Part shown: piece after piece, positions 6,599 to 14,910 of the stretch | Layout of the letters: each line of letters begins with the position of its first letter | Position numbering within the stretch: the first letter of the stretch is position 1 | Origin: JBOZRQ01 sp050789255 | GTDB lineage: Bacteria; Bacillota; Sulfobacillia; Symbiobacteriales; Symbiobacteriaceae | Assembly (NCBI GenBank): GCA_050789255.1 | Contig: JBOZRQ010000040.1 | Span: 1 to 64,000 of the forward strand | Direction of reading: 5' to 3' | Length of the DNA stretch: 64,000 bases | Translations under genes and position numbers: made by a program | The notes under the pieces: model-generated | Told to the model about the DNA's origin: nothing | The model's input: the letters and a program-made list of their open reading frames with translations, nothing else | Database searches by the model: none

Positions 6599-8233
6599 AT
6601 GCCCGCTAAGCAGATCGTGTTCGATGAGGCCGCGCGCCGTAAGCTCGAAGCTGGCGTCAACGCCCTTGCAAACACCGTCAAGGTCACCCTCGGCCCCCGC
6701 GGCCGTAACGTCGTCCTCGACAAGAAGTTCGGCGCTCCCGCTGTCGCCAACGACGGCGTGACCATCGCCCGGGAGATCGAGCTGGAGGATCCGTTCGAGA
6801 ACATGGGCGCCCAGCTGGTCAAGGAGGTCTCCACCAAGACCAACGACGTCGCCGGCGACGGCACCACCACCTCCACCGTGCTCGCCCAGGCCATCGTGCG
6901 CGAAGGCCTCAAGAACGTGACCGCCGGCGCCAACCCGATGATCCTGAAGAAGGGCATCGAGAAGGCTGTCCAGACCGTGGTCGCCGAGCTGAAGGGCGCC
7001 GCCATCCCGGTCGAGACCTCCAAGGCCATCGCCGAGGTCGCCTCGATCTCCGCCAACGACGCCGAGATCGGCAAGCTCGTGGCTGTCGCCATGGAGAAGG
7101 TCGGCAAGGACGGCGTCATCACCGTTGAGGAGTCCAAGACCCTCGCCACCGAGCTGGAGACCGTTGAGGGCATGCAGTTCGACCGTGGCTATGTCTCCGC
7201 CTACATGGTCACCGACACCGAGAAGATGGAGGCCGTTCTGAACGAGCCGTACATCCTCATCACCGATAAGAAGATCTCCTCCATCCAGGACCTGCTGCCT
7301 GTGCTGGAGAAGGTCGTGCAGCGCGGCAAGCCCCTGCTGATCATCGCTGAGGACGTCGAGGGCGAGGCCCTGTCGACCCTCGTGGTGAACAAGCTGCGTG
7401 GCACCCTGTCGGTCGCCGCCGTCAAGGCTCCTGGCTTCGGCGATCGCCGCAAGGCCATGCTCGAGGACATCGCCATCCTGACCGGCGGCGAGGTTATCAC
7501 CGAGGAGCTTGGCCGCAAGCTCGACACTGCCGGCCCCGAGTCCTTCGGCCAGGCCCGCCAGGTGCGCATCGAGAAGGAGAAGACCACGATCGTTGAGGGC
7601 CGCGGTTCTTCCGACGCCATCAAGGGCCGTGTCCAGGCGATCAAGCGGCAGATCGAGGAGACCACCTCGGACTTCGACCGTGAGAAGCTCCAGGAGCGCC
7701 TCGCCAAGCTGGCCGGCGGCGTCGCCGTCATCAAGGTCGGCGCTGCGACCGAGGTCGAGCTGAAGGAGAAGAAGCTGCGCATCGAGGACGCCCTGAACGC
7801 TACCCGTGCCGCCGTTGAGGAAGGCATTGTGGCTGGCGGCGGCGTCGCCCTGCTGCAGACCCAGGCTGCCATCGACGACCTGATCAAGTCCCTCGAGGGC
7901 GACGAGAAGGTTGGCGCCAGCATCATCCGCCGGTCCCTGGAGTACCCGCTGCGGACCATCGCTGAGAACGGCGGCATTGAGGGCTCCGTGGTCGTGGAGA
8001 AGGTCAAGCACCTGCCCAAGAACCACGGCTTCAACGCCATGACCGAAGAGTACGTCGACATGATCGCGGCCGGCATTACCGACCCGGTGAAGGTGACCCG
8101 TTCTGCCCTGCAGAACGCCGCCTCCATCGCCTCGCTGGTCCTGACCACCGAGGCCCTGGTGACCGAGAAGCCCGACAAGAAGGAAGCCCCCGCCGGCATG
8201 CCTGGCGGCATGGGCGGCATGGATATGATGTAA
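6599..8233 (+). CDS. groEL: Chaperonin GroEL
   Basis: The 544-residue 60-kDa chaperonin forms the double-ring folding chamber. It shows the nucleotide-site motif G-D-G-T-T-T (about 84-89), the conserved hinge segments and the Gly-Met-rich flexible C-terminus (G-G-M-P-G-G-M-type repeats ending M-D-M-M). Its length is that of the family. GGGAGG precedes ATG 6599. It is the second gene of the CIRCE-controlled operon and is followed by a strong terminator. Confidence 0.98.
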   Translation: MPAKQIVFDEAARRKLEAGVNALANTVKVTLGPRGRNVVLDKKFGAPAVANDGVTIAREIELEDPFENMGAQLVKEVSTKTNDVAGDGTTTSTVLAQAIVREGLKNVTAGANPMILKKGIEKAVQTVVAELKGAAIPVETSKAIAEVASISANDAEIGKLVAVAMEKVGKDGVITVEESKTLATELETVEGMQFDRGYVSAYMVTDTEKMEAVLNEPYILITDKKISSIQDLLPVLEKVVQRGKPLLIIAEDVEGEALSTLVVNKLRGTLSVAAVKAPGFGDRRKAMLEDIAILTGGEVITEELGRKLDTAGPESFGQARQVRIEKEKTTIVEGRGSSDAIKGRVQAIKRQIEETTSDFDREKLQERLAKLAGGVAVIKVGAATEVELKEKKLRIEDALNATRAAVEEGIVAGGGVALLQTQAAIDDLIKSLEGDEKVGASIIRRSLEYPLRTIAENGGIEGSVVVEKVKHLPKNHGFNAMTEEYVDMIAAGITDPVKVTRSALQNAASIASLVLTTEALVTEKPDKKEAPAGMPGGMGGMDMM

Positions 8234-8253
8234 TTCCCTCTTTGAGGGATGCG

Positions 8254-8290
8254 AAGGAGCTCGCCCGTACGTGGGCGAGCTCCTTTGTTT
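8254..8290. terminator. Bidirectional terminator after groEL
   Basis: A 13-bp stem aaggagctcgccc/gggcgagctcctt (8254-8266, 8273-8285) is followed by ttgtttt on the + strand. It also lies just beyond the stop of the converging gene at 8296. Confidence 0.87.
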
Positions 8291-8295
8291 TGGGC

Positions 8296-9471
8296 CTAGT
8301 GCTCCGAAGTGCCGTACCAGATACGGGTTCCGTGGGGAACCATGAAGGGAGCTTCGGGAAGCAAGTCTGCGACCAGCCAGGGGTGCCGGTCGTCCAGTTC
8401 GACCATCCAGGTGCCCTTCAGGAGGTCCTGGCCGTCCCGGTGAATCTTCTCGGCCTCCGGCATGGTGTCGGCGCTTGGGGCGAGGGCAAAGAGGTAGAAC
8501 TGGTTGAGCCGGTCCCGGTCGCGGCGCCCGTCGCTCAGGAGGGTGAGGGCCTCCTTGGCAAAGGCGGCGCCGGCGTCGGGCAGGGTCCTGGCGGCCTCGC
8601 AGAAGCGCTCCAGCGCCTGGTTTTTGCGCCACGTGAACCAGCTGAAGAAGTAAAGACCGTCGCGGTAGGGGACAGCGTAGGTTCTCCACCACACGGCGAA
8701 GAGCCCCAACAGGAACGGCAGGCTCCAGGGGATCGCTGTGAAATAGACGGCGTTCAGGGGCAGTGTCGCCAGCAGAGCCAGGTTGGCAGCGATCCAGGCG
8801 AGCCCGCTCCGGAAGGCGCTGCCGTACTGTTCCCGCACGTCGACCAGGCGCAGGTTCATCAGGTTCTCGTGCAATTGTATGTCATACTTCGCCTGGTTGA
8901 GTGCGTCGAGTATCCGGTAGGGGAGGCTCTCCGCCCGTGGGGCGAGCTCCCTGGGTTCGTTGGCCAGGGTGAGCGCGGCGATGCGGTCGGCCTCGGCGCC
9001 CGCACACAGCGGGTCGTGCACCGACTGAAGTTGCTCCGCCGCCCGCCTGGCAAGCTCGCGGCTCTGGGCCGCATCGGGCATGGCCCGCTGGGCCAAAATC
9101 AGGGTGTGCACCCCGAGCGCCCAGGAGGCAAGGTCTGCCCGGAGGCCATCCGCCGCGTCGTGTAGGTGGTCCAGCGCAGCCTGGCACTCGATCAGGGCGG
9201 CGTGGTACCGGGTGCGGGCGGTGATCGGGGCGGTCTCCTTCGCGGCTGCAAGGCAGTGGCTTCGCACCGACAGGAGGTGTCCGAGCAGGGCCGCCAGGTC
9301 CCCCTCCCGCTCGGAGACGTGGAAGAGGACATCAGCCATTTGTCTTGCCTCTGTGAGGCTCTCCGCGGCAGTAGACGTCCAAGGCGCCGCGAACAGGCCA
9401 TGCCCGCTCAGTTCAGTGAACCGTTCCATCCACAGGCGGTTGACAGGCGACAGGGCTACGGAAGAGGTCAT
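8296..9471 (-). CDS. Membrane protein with helical N-terminal half (unknown)
   Basis: A 391-residue protein that I do not recognise. ATG 9471 is preferred because GAAAGGGGATG lies just upstream; the frame stays open to 9531. The first ~220 residues are alanine/leucine-rich and helical with many charged residues, as in a coiled-coil or TPR-like bundle. Two close membrane segments follow (about 226-266 including a turn), then a cytoplasmic C-terminal domain. It is single, convergent with groEL, and has no neighbour that hints at its role. Confidence 0.72.
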   Translation of the reverse strand: MTSSVALSPVNRLWMERFTELSGHGLFAAPWTSTAAESLTEARQMADVLFHVSEREGDLAALLGHLLSVRSHCLAAAKETAPITARTRYHAALIECQAALDHLHDAADGLRADLASWALGVHTLILAQRAMPDAAQSRELARRAAEQLQSVHDPLCAGAEADRIAALTLANEPRELAPRAESLPYRILDALNQAKYDIQLHENLMNLRLVDVREQYGSAFRSGLAWIAANLALLATLPLNAVYFTAIPWSLPFLLGLFAVWWRTYAVPYRDGLYFFSWFTWRKNQALERFCEAARTLPDAGAAFAKEALTLLSDGRRDRDRLNQFYLFALAPSADTMPEAEKIHRDGQDLLKGTWMVELDDRHPWLVADLLPEAPFMVPHGTRIWYGTSEH

Positions 9472-9675
9472 AGCGCCACATCCCCTTTCCATGGGCGAAG
9501 GCCGACTGCTGTCACCTCCATCATAAACCACCTGTAAGAAGTCGGTTATCCGATCTGTCGATGGCGGGCAGGTAGTGAATAGGTCTTTCCGCGATGTGAT
9601 CTTCAGGGAGGAAGCGGCAGGGCTTTCGGAGAACGCTCCAAACGTAAACTGTTAAGCAAATGGAGGGGTTCCGGG

Positions 9676-10290
9676 TTGGGGGAGATTCGTGTCCGTCCCT
9701 ACACCCTGGCTGACTGGGAGGGGCTGTTTCGGATTCAGCGTGAGTGCTTTCCCCCGCCTTACCCGGTGGAGCAGTTGTGGTCCCGGGAGCATATTGCATC
9801 TCACGTGAAGAACTTCCCGGCGGGTGCGCTGTGCGCCGTCGATGATGGCGAACTGGTGGGCTCATGCACCAGCCTGGTCATTCAGTTCGACCCGGCCCAC
9901 CCCGAGCACACCTGGTCGGAGGTCTCTGCCGATGGGTACATAACGACACACAACCCGTCCGGCGACAGCCTCTACGGGATCGATATGGCCGTTCGGCCCG
10001 ACTGGCGGGGGCGCGGGGTAGCCCGGGCGATGTACCAGGCCCGGTACGACCTGGTGCGGCGCCTGGGGCTGAAGCGGTTCCTGGCCGCCGGGCGGATGCC
10101 GGGCTATCATCTGCATCAGGCGAAGATGAGCCCCGAAGCGTACGCAGCGGCTGTCATAGAAGGGCGGCTGATCGATCCTGTCATCACCCCGCAGCTGCGA
10201 GCGGGGCTGAAGCCGGTATCCGTAATTCAGGGCTACTTGCCGGACGAGGAGTCCGCCAACTGCGCCCTTCTATTGGAGTGGAGACCATGA
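9676..10290 (+). CDS. GNAT-family N-acetyltransferase (YhcX N-half-like)
   Basis: The 204-residue acetyltransferase has the acetyl-CoA-binding motif V-R-P-D-W-R-G-R-G-V-A-R-A-M-Y (about 112-126). TTG 9676 is the likely start, 8 bases after GGAGGGG. Its stop overlaps the start of the next gene (ATGA), a carbon-nitrogen hydrolase. In Bacillus YhcX-type proteins a GNAT domain and a nitrilase domain are fused in this same order, so the two products probably form one bifunctional complex. The substrate is unknown. Confidence 0.8.
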   Translation: MGEIRVRPYTLADWEGLFRIQRECFPPPYPVEQLWSREHIASHVKNFPAGALCAVDDGELVGSCTSLVIQFDPAHPEHTWSEVSADGYITTHNPSGDSLYGIDMAVRPDWRGRGVARAMYQARYDLVRRLGLKRFLAAGRMPGYHLHQAKMSPEAYAAAVIEGRLIDPVITPQLRAGLKPVSVIQGYLPDEESANCALLLEWRP

Positions 10291-11126
10291 CCAACCGTGT
10301 TCGGATCGCGACCGTTCAGTTCGACCACCGACCGGTGACCAGCTTCGATCAGTTTGCCGCCCAGGTGAAGCATTACGTGCGCTTCGCTGAGGACTCCGCC
10401 TGTAACCTGGTGGTCTTCCCCGAGTACCTGACCGGGCCCCTGGCCATGGTGGACCCCGACTGGCAGCGCTGGACCGGGCCCTACCGGGAGCTATTCGAGG
10501 GCCTGGCTCGCTCCACCAAGATGAGCATCCTCGCCGGCACCCATCTGACGGACCAGGGCGGGACGCTCTACAACACGGCACACCTGTTCCTGCCGTCCGG
10601 AGAGATGCACACCCAGGCCAAGCTGCATATGACCCCCTGCGAGGTGGACCCCTGGAACCTGGGGCGGGGCGAGAGCCTCACCATGGTTGACACCCCGTTC
10701 GGACGGGTGGCGATCCTGATCTGCTTCGATGTGGAGTTCCCGGAGGCAGCCCACGTCGCGGCGGAGGCGGGGGCGGATATCTTCCTGGTCCCCTCGGCGA
10801 CCGATGACCGGCAGGGCTTTTGGCGGGTGCGCCACTGCTGCCACGCCAGGGCGGTGGAGCACCAGGTCTACGTGGTGCACAGCGCGCTGGTGGGGGGGCT
10901 GCCCGACGTGCGCTACCTGGAGCAGTCGTGGGGGCGCTCGGCGATCATTACCCCCTGCGATATTCCCTTCCCGCCGGCGGGCATTGCGGCGGAGGGCGAG
11001 TGGAACCAGGGGCTCTGCGTGGTGGGCGAGGTGGACCTGGACCTGCTCAATCAGGTGCGCAGGGGCGGTTGCGTGCTGCCCCGGACCCAACGGCGCCCGT
11101 CGGCATACCGTGTATCTCACAGCTAA
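10287..11126 (+). CDS. Carbon-nitrogen hydrolase (nitrilase superfamily)
   Basis: The 279-residue amidase-type enzyme shows the full nitrilase catalytic triad: Glu46 in V-F-P-E-Y, Lys112 in A-K-L-H-M-T and Cys146 in I-L-I-C-F-D-V-E-F-P-E. ATG 10287 overlaps the GNAT stop by 4 bp (ATGA), indicating translational coupling. Similar proteins hydrolyse omega-amides or carbamoylated amines, and the precise substrate cannot be read. The partner GNAT suggests a paired acylation/hydrolysis step. Confidence 0.88.
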   Translation: MTNRVRIATVQFDHRPVTSFDQFAAQVKHYVRFAEDSACNLVVFPEYLTGPLAMVDPDWQRWTGPYRELFEGLARSTKMSILAGTHLTDQGGTLYNTAHLFLPSGEMHTQAKLHMTPCEVDPWNLGRGESLTMVDTPFGRVAILICFDVEFPEAAHVAAEAGADIFLVPSATDDRQGFWRVRHCCHARAVEHQVYVVHSALVGGLPDVRYLEQSWGRSAIITPCDIPFPPAGIAAEGEWNQGLCVVGEVDLDLLNQVRRGGCVLPRTQRRPSAYRVSHS

Positions 11127-11164
11127 CAGTCCAGCCATGATCTCGTGAGCGGAGGGCGGGCGTT

Positions 11165-11695
11165 ATGCACCATCACCAGGAGAAGCCAAATCTGCAGTTC
11201 GACCGGGTACTGTGCATCGTCGGGGCGCTGGCTGCGCTCCTCCTTGCTTTCTGGCTGCTGCTCGGGATTCGCAAGGATCCGGACATCACCCAGCCCTGGC
11301 GGTTCTTTGCCCTGGTGGGAGCGGTGGGTCTGGCCGCGTTCCTGGGGTGGACGGCATACGCCTACGTCAAGGCCCGCTATGTGGTCGATGGGAGCATGCT
11401 CAGGATTGAAGGCGGCCTGCGTGAGGTGCAGATTCCCCTGGGCGACATGCTCAACCTCTACCGCTGGCGGCAGCGCTGGATCTGGAGCGGCGCCTCCGGC
11501 GCAGACCTCGGGGTCGATCATGTGACGCTGGTGCCCAACACGCTGCTGCGGATGCGCGGAGTCTGGGTCCTCGTCTATCGGACGCCCGATGGTGACAGGC
11601 GGGCCGTGGGGATTCTGCCGTCGCCCAAGCTGCTCTCGGCCCTCAAGGGCTGGACTTGGGAACGGAAAGGTAAGGCGGTCGGAAAGGAAGTTTGA
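11165..11695 (+). CDS. Two-span membrane protein with PH-like C-terminal domain
   Basis: The 176-residue protein has two transmembrane helices (about 15-35 and 47-68) followed by a beta-rich domain that starts A-R-Y-V-V-D-G-S-M-L-R-I-E-G-G, a pattern typical of bacterial PH (bPH) domains. GGAGGG precedes ATG 11165. The role is unknown. It is 75 bp ahead of an OmpA/MotB-like gene and may share its transcript. Confidence 0.65.
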   Translation: MHHHQEKPNLQFDRVLCIVGALAALLLAFWLLLGIRKDPDITQPWRFFALVGAVGLAAFLGWTAYAYVKARYVVDGSMLRIEGGLREVQIPLGDMLNLYRWRQRWIWSGASGADLGVDHVTLVPNTLLRMRGVWVLVYRTPDGDRRAVGILPSPKLLSALKGWTWERKGKAVGKEV

Positions 11696-11770
11696 CGAAA
11701 GATCTACCAATTTTCCCCACAAGGAGATATACTGGGTGGTGACAGCCAGATTTTGTAAAGGAGGAGCGCC

Positions 11771-12394
11771 ATGGGCGACTCCAAGCAGAGGCTGCTCACC
11801 CTTGCTGATCTGATCACACTGCTGTTGGTGATCGTGGTTGTCCTGTACCTCATGCCCGCCGGCGACAGGCTGAAGTACCAGCAGGTCGTGGCGGATCTCA
11901 CCCGGGTGTTCAACCGGACCGAGCCCGTCGTGAGCACGGGGGTAGACGTCAGCGTTCCGGAGGAGGCGCCGGGGGCGCCCCCGGCGCAAGCCGCAAGCCA
12001 CCAGGACCGGGTCATACCGCTGGTCGGCAGCGCCTATTTTGCCTCCGGCTCAGCGGAAATTCTGCCCGAAATGGCATCGCTGTTGGAGGACGCGGCGAAA
12101 CAGTTGGCCGGCATCCCCAATCAGGTGCGCCTGGAGGGGTACTCGGACAATGTCCCGATTTTGAACGGGGCCTATCGGTCCAACCAGGAGTTGTCTGTGG
12201 CGCGGGCTGTGCAGGTTCAGGCTTTCCTGGAGCAGCGCGGCATCGCCCGGGCGCGATTGACGGTCGTGGGCTACGGCGAGCGGAACCCCGCGGCATCCAA
12301 CGACACGCCGGAAGGGCGGGCCCGCAATCGCCGGGTCGACGTTGTCGTTTTACCTGGTGCCCCGGTGCAGGAGATCGGCAGCCTACCAGAGTAG
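11771..12394 (+). CDS. OmpA/MotB-family peptidoglycan-binding membrane protein
   Basis: The 207-residue protein has one N-terminal transmembrane helix (about 11-29), a proline/alanine-rich linker (60-75) and a C-terminal OmpA-like domain (about 83-195) with Y-F-A-S-G-S-A-E-I, E-G-Y-S-D-N-V-P, Q-E-L-S-V-A-R-A and N-R-R-V-D-V. The arrangement is MotB-like, but no MotA partner is next to it and the plug region is not evident, so an anchoring role is as likely as a stator role. AAAGGAGG precedes ATG 11771. Confidence 0.82.
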   Translation: MGDSKQRLLTLADLITLLLVIVVVLYLMPAGDRLKYQQVVADLTRVFNRTEPVVSTGVDVSVPEEAPGAPPAQAASHQDRVIPLVGSAYFASGSAEILPEMASLLEDAAKQLAGIPNQVRLEGYSDNVPILNGAYRSNQELSVARAVQVQAFLEQRGIARARLTVVGYGERNPAASNDTPEGRARNRRVDVVVLPGAPVQEIGSLPE

Positions 12395-12403
12395 TACATT
12401 AGT

Positions 12404-12430
12404 AGGGGCCTCGGCTGGAGGCCCCTTTTA
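12404..12430 (+). terminator. Intrinsic terminator
   Basis: aggggcct/aggcccct (12404-12411, 12419-12426) followed by ttta. It lies between the OmpA-like gene and the next membrane protein. Confidence 0.75.
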
Positions 12431-12449
12431 CATGACTCAGGAGGATCGT

Positions 12450-13211
12450 ATGGGTAAGCTGATGGCCCGGGAGGCCGTGCTAATACTTCTGACAGGCTTG
12501 TTCGCCCGGTTCGCTGTGCCCGGGATTCTTGGTGTTCCTGTGGCCCCGGGGCTCTTCCTGATGGGCGTCATGATGGCCCTCACCTTCATGTCGCTCTATG
12601 CCATGACTGTGTTGGCCGGCAACAAAATGCCCGTGCGGGTGAGGACGCCGCTGGGCATTATTGGCTGGACCCTTACCTGGTCCACGGTCGGGCCGGGCGT
12701 CAGCGCCCCGACCATAGCCCTGCTCGGGGTGGTGCTCGGCGGATTGGGCCTGCGGCGGTCGCAGGGCGGGTTTTTCGGCGCCCTCTACGCCTATGGGTTT
12801 CCCATGCTCGGCGTGCGCTACCTGCTTGTCCCCCTGGTCGGCGCCGGCACCCCCATGGGCGTGGTCGGCATGCACACCGGGGCGTTCTACATGGTCATGC
12901 GGGGGCTCGTGCGGCTCTACTGGCCCGAGTCGGTGGAGGGCAACGCCCAGGCCGGACCGCTGGTTCACCGCCCGGTGCCCGACCAGGTGGTGGGGCTGGT
13001 GGAGGCGGCGTCGCGCCTGCGGGCGCGGCCCTACGCCACCACGGCGGAGGGCGCCCAGGACTTGAACGCGATCTCGGTGGTATGCCCGCCAAGCGAGGTG
13101 CCGAACGTTGTTGGGCGGGTTGCGGAGTTCCTGGCCGGATCGCCGTTCATGGTCACGGTGGGCGAAACCGGGTCCGAAGGCGTTGAGATCGTGGTCCGGG
13201 CTCGGGGCTAG
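12450..13211 (+). CDS. Multi-span membrane protein (unknown)
   Basis: A 253-residue protein with about five hydrophobic segments in its first 160 residues, then a soluble C-terminal domain of roughly 90 residues. The ATG at 12450 follows CAGGAGGA; the frame is open further upstream through the terminator but without a credible ribosome site. The family is not recognised. It ends 4 bp before the arginine operator/promoter of argC. Confidence 0.7.
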   Translation: MGKLMAREAVLILLTGLFARFAVPGILGVPVAPGLFLMGVMMALTFMSLYAMTVLAGNKMPVRVRTPLGIIGWTLTWSTVGPGVSAPTIALLGVVLGGLGLRRSQGGFFGALYAYGFPMLGVRYLLVPLVGAGTPMGVVGMHTGAFYMVMRGLVRLYWPESVEGNAQAGPLVHRPVPDQVVGLVEAASRLRARPYATTAEGAQDLNAISVVCPPSEVPNVVGRVAEFLAGSPFMVTVGETGSEGVEIVVRARG

Positions 13212-13214
13212 GTA

Positions 13215-13249
13215 TTGCATAGTTATGCGTCCAGATTTATACTTATGCA
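13215..13249 (+). promoter_or_regulatory. Arginine operator/promoter of argC operon
   Basis: Two palindromic ARG boxes, TGCATAGTTATGCG (13216-13229) and TTTATACTTATGCA (13236-13249), lie 20 bp centre to centre. The -35 hexamer TTGCAT (13215-13220) and the -10 hexamer TATACT (13238-13243) are inside the two boxes with a 17-bp spacer. An ArgR/AhrC-type hexamer bound here would cover the whole promoter. Confidence 0.88.
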
Positions 13250-13306
13250 TAGGTAGGTGGCGTCGGACGCAGTGCCGGCGCCCTTGACGTTTGGGAGGGA
13301 CCGGCT

Positions 13307-14356
13307 ATGGCGCTGAAGGTAGGTATTGCCGGAGCCACGGGCTACGGTGGCATAGAGTTGCTCCGCCTGCTGGGGAATCACCCGGAGGCGCATGTGGTCC
13401 TGGCCGGTACGGAGAGTTACGTGGGCCAGGAGCTGGCCGAGGTCTATCCCCACCTGGCCGGCCGGGTGAAGCTGGCGGGCCGTGAGGCCACGCCCGAGGC
13501 GCTGGCCGACGAGTGCGATGTGGTCTTTACGGCCCTGCCCCACGGCGTCCCGATGAAGCTGGCGCCGGCTGTGCTGGCGGCTGGCAAGAAGCTAATCGAC
13601 CTGGGCGCCGACTTCCGCTTGCGGGATGTCGCCGTCTTTGAGAAGTGGTATAAGCACGCCCACACCGCCCCGGAGCTGATGGCAGAAGCGGTCTACGGCC
13701 TGCCTGAGCTCTACCGGGAGCAGATCAAGGGCGCCCGCCTGGTGGGCAACCCCGGCTGCTACCCGACCTCCTGCGCCCTGGCGGCCGCCCCGCTGCTAAA
13801 GGCCGGGGTGGTGGAGAGCAAGGGGATCATCTTCGACAGCAAGTCGGGGGTGTCGGGCGCCGGACGGGGCGTCAACCTGGGGGTTCACTTCTCCGAGGTC
13901 ACCGAGAACTTTAAGGCATACAACATCGCCGGTACCCACCGCCACACCCCGGAGATCGAGCAGACCCTGACCGACCTCGCTGGGACCCCGGTGGTGGTCT
14001 CCTTTACCCCGCACCTCGTGCCCATGGTTCGTGGTATTCTCACCACGGGGTACTTCCAGCTCAAGGAGGACCTGTCCACCGAGCAGGTGCTGGCGCTCTT
14101 CCGGGAGTGCTATGCGGGCGAGTATTTTGTGCGGGTCCGCCCGGTGGGCGACCTGCCGCAGACCAAGCAGGTGTCGGGCTCCAACTACTGCGACATTGGC
14201 GTGCAGGTGGACCGCCGCACCGGCCGGGTGCTGGTGATCGCCGTGGAAGATAACCTGGTCAAGGGCGCCGCCGGCCAGGCGATCCAGAACATGAACCTGC
14301 TCTTTGGACTGCCTGAGACGATGGGGCTGGCGACCGCCGCTCCCCTTTATCCCTAA
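13307..14356 (+). CDS. argC: N-acetyl-gamma-glutamyl-phosphate reductase
   Basis: ArgC reduces N-acetylglutamyl-phosphate with NADPH to the semialdehyde, the third step to ornithine. The 349-residue protein has the N-terminal dinucleotide motif G-I-A-G-A-T-G-Y-G-G (6-15) and the catalytic Cys151 in G-N-P-G-C-Y-P-T. GGGAGGG precedes ATG 13307. It is the first gene of the arginine-controlled unit argC-argA-argJ, 14 bp ahead of the acetyltransferase gene. Confidence 0.96.
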   Translation: MALKVGIAGATGYGGIELLRLLGNHPEAHVVLAGTESYVGQELAEVYPHLAGRVKLAGREATPEALADECDVVFTALPHGVPMKLAPAVLAAGKKLIDLGADFRLRDVAVFEKWYKHAHTAPELMAEAVYGLPELYREQIKGARLVGNPGCYPTSCALAAAPLLKAGVVESKGIIFDSKSGVSGAGRGVNLGVHFSEVTENFKAYNIAGTHRHTPEIEQTLTDLAGTPVVVSFTPHLVPMVRGILTTGYFQLKEDLSTEQVLALFRECYAGEYFVRVRPVGDLPQTKQVSGSNYCDIGVQVDRRTGRVLVIAVEDNLVKGAAGQAIQNMNLLFGLPETMGLATAAPLYP

Positions 14357-14370
14357 ACGGAGGCGCGAGT

Positions 14371-14904
14371 ATGATCTACAGAAAAGCTGTCATGGCCGAT
14401 ATTCCGGCCGTGCACAAACTGATTAACGATTACGCTGCAACCGGCATCATGCTGCGGCGCCCGATCATGATGCTGTATGAGTCCGTGCGGGATTTCGTGG
14501 TGGCGGTTGAGGAGGAGACCGGCGAGGTGGTGGGGGTCGGCGGGCTGCACATCATGTGGCAGGACCTGGCCGAGGTGCGCTCGCTTGCCGTCAAGCCCGG
14601 TACCGTACGCAAGGGCGTGGGCCGCGGCATTGTGGATTTCCTGGTCGAAGAGGCCCTGCAGATCGGCCTGAAGCGGGTCTTTGCCCTGACTTACCAGCAG
14701 GCATTCTTCGAGAGGTGCGGCTTCGAGGTCGTGCAGAAGGAGACCCTGCCCCAAAAGGTCTGGAAGGAATGCGTGTACTGCGATAAGTTCCACAGCTGCG
14801 ATGAGATCGCCATGATTCGGTGGCTGGTGCCGCAGGCCGAGGTCACTTCGGAGGTCGTCATGGAGATTCCACTGATCGACCGCCCCAATTGGGTGAAAGG
14901 ATAG
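14371..14904 (+). CDS. argA: Short-form N-acetylglutamate synthase (GNAT type)
   Basis: The 177-residue GNAT protein resembles the short stand-alone N-acetylglutamate synthases of clostridia and actinobacteria. It reads I-Y-R-K-A-V-M-A-D-I-P-A-V at the start, has A-V-K-P-G-T-V-R-K-G-V-G-R-G for acetyl-CoA binding (about 73-86), and Y-Q-Q-A-F-F-E-R-C-G-F-E. It would make N-acetylglutamate from glutamate and acetyl-CoA to prime the cyclic pathway run by ArgJ. GGAGG precedes ATG 14371. It lies between argC and argJ, which supports the role. Confidence 0.85.
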   Translation: MIYRKAVMADIPAVHKLINDYAATGIMLRRPIMMLYESVRDFVVAVEEETGEVVGVGGLHIMWQDLAEVRSLAVKPGTVRKGVGRGIVDFLVEEALQIGLKRVFALTYQQAFFERCGFEVVQKETLPQKVWKECVYCDKFHSCDEIAMIRWLVPQAEVTSEVVMEIPLIDRPNWVKG

Positions 14905-14910
14905 GTGGCC

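Noticed and set aside
6593..8692. Long minus-strand open frame opposite groEL
   Set aside because: It is a GC-rich shadow frame: low-complexity Gly/Leu/Asp content, no ribosome site, and groEL on the other strand is certain.
9864..10286. Upstream extension of the nitrilase frame
   Set aside because: It overlaps the GNAT gene in another frame and is Arg/Pro-rich; the ATG at 10287 with ATGA coupling and family length is the natural start.
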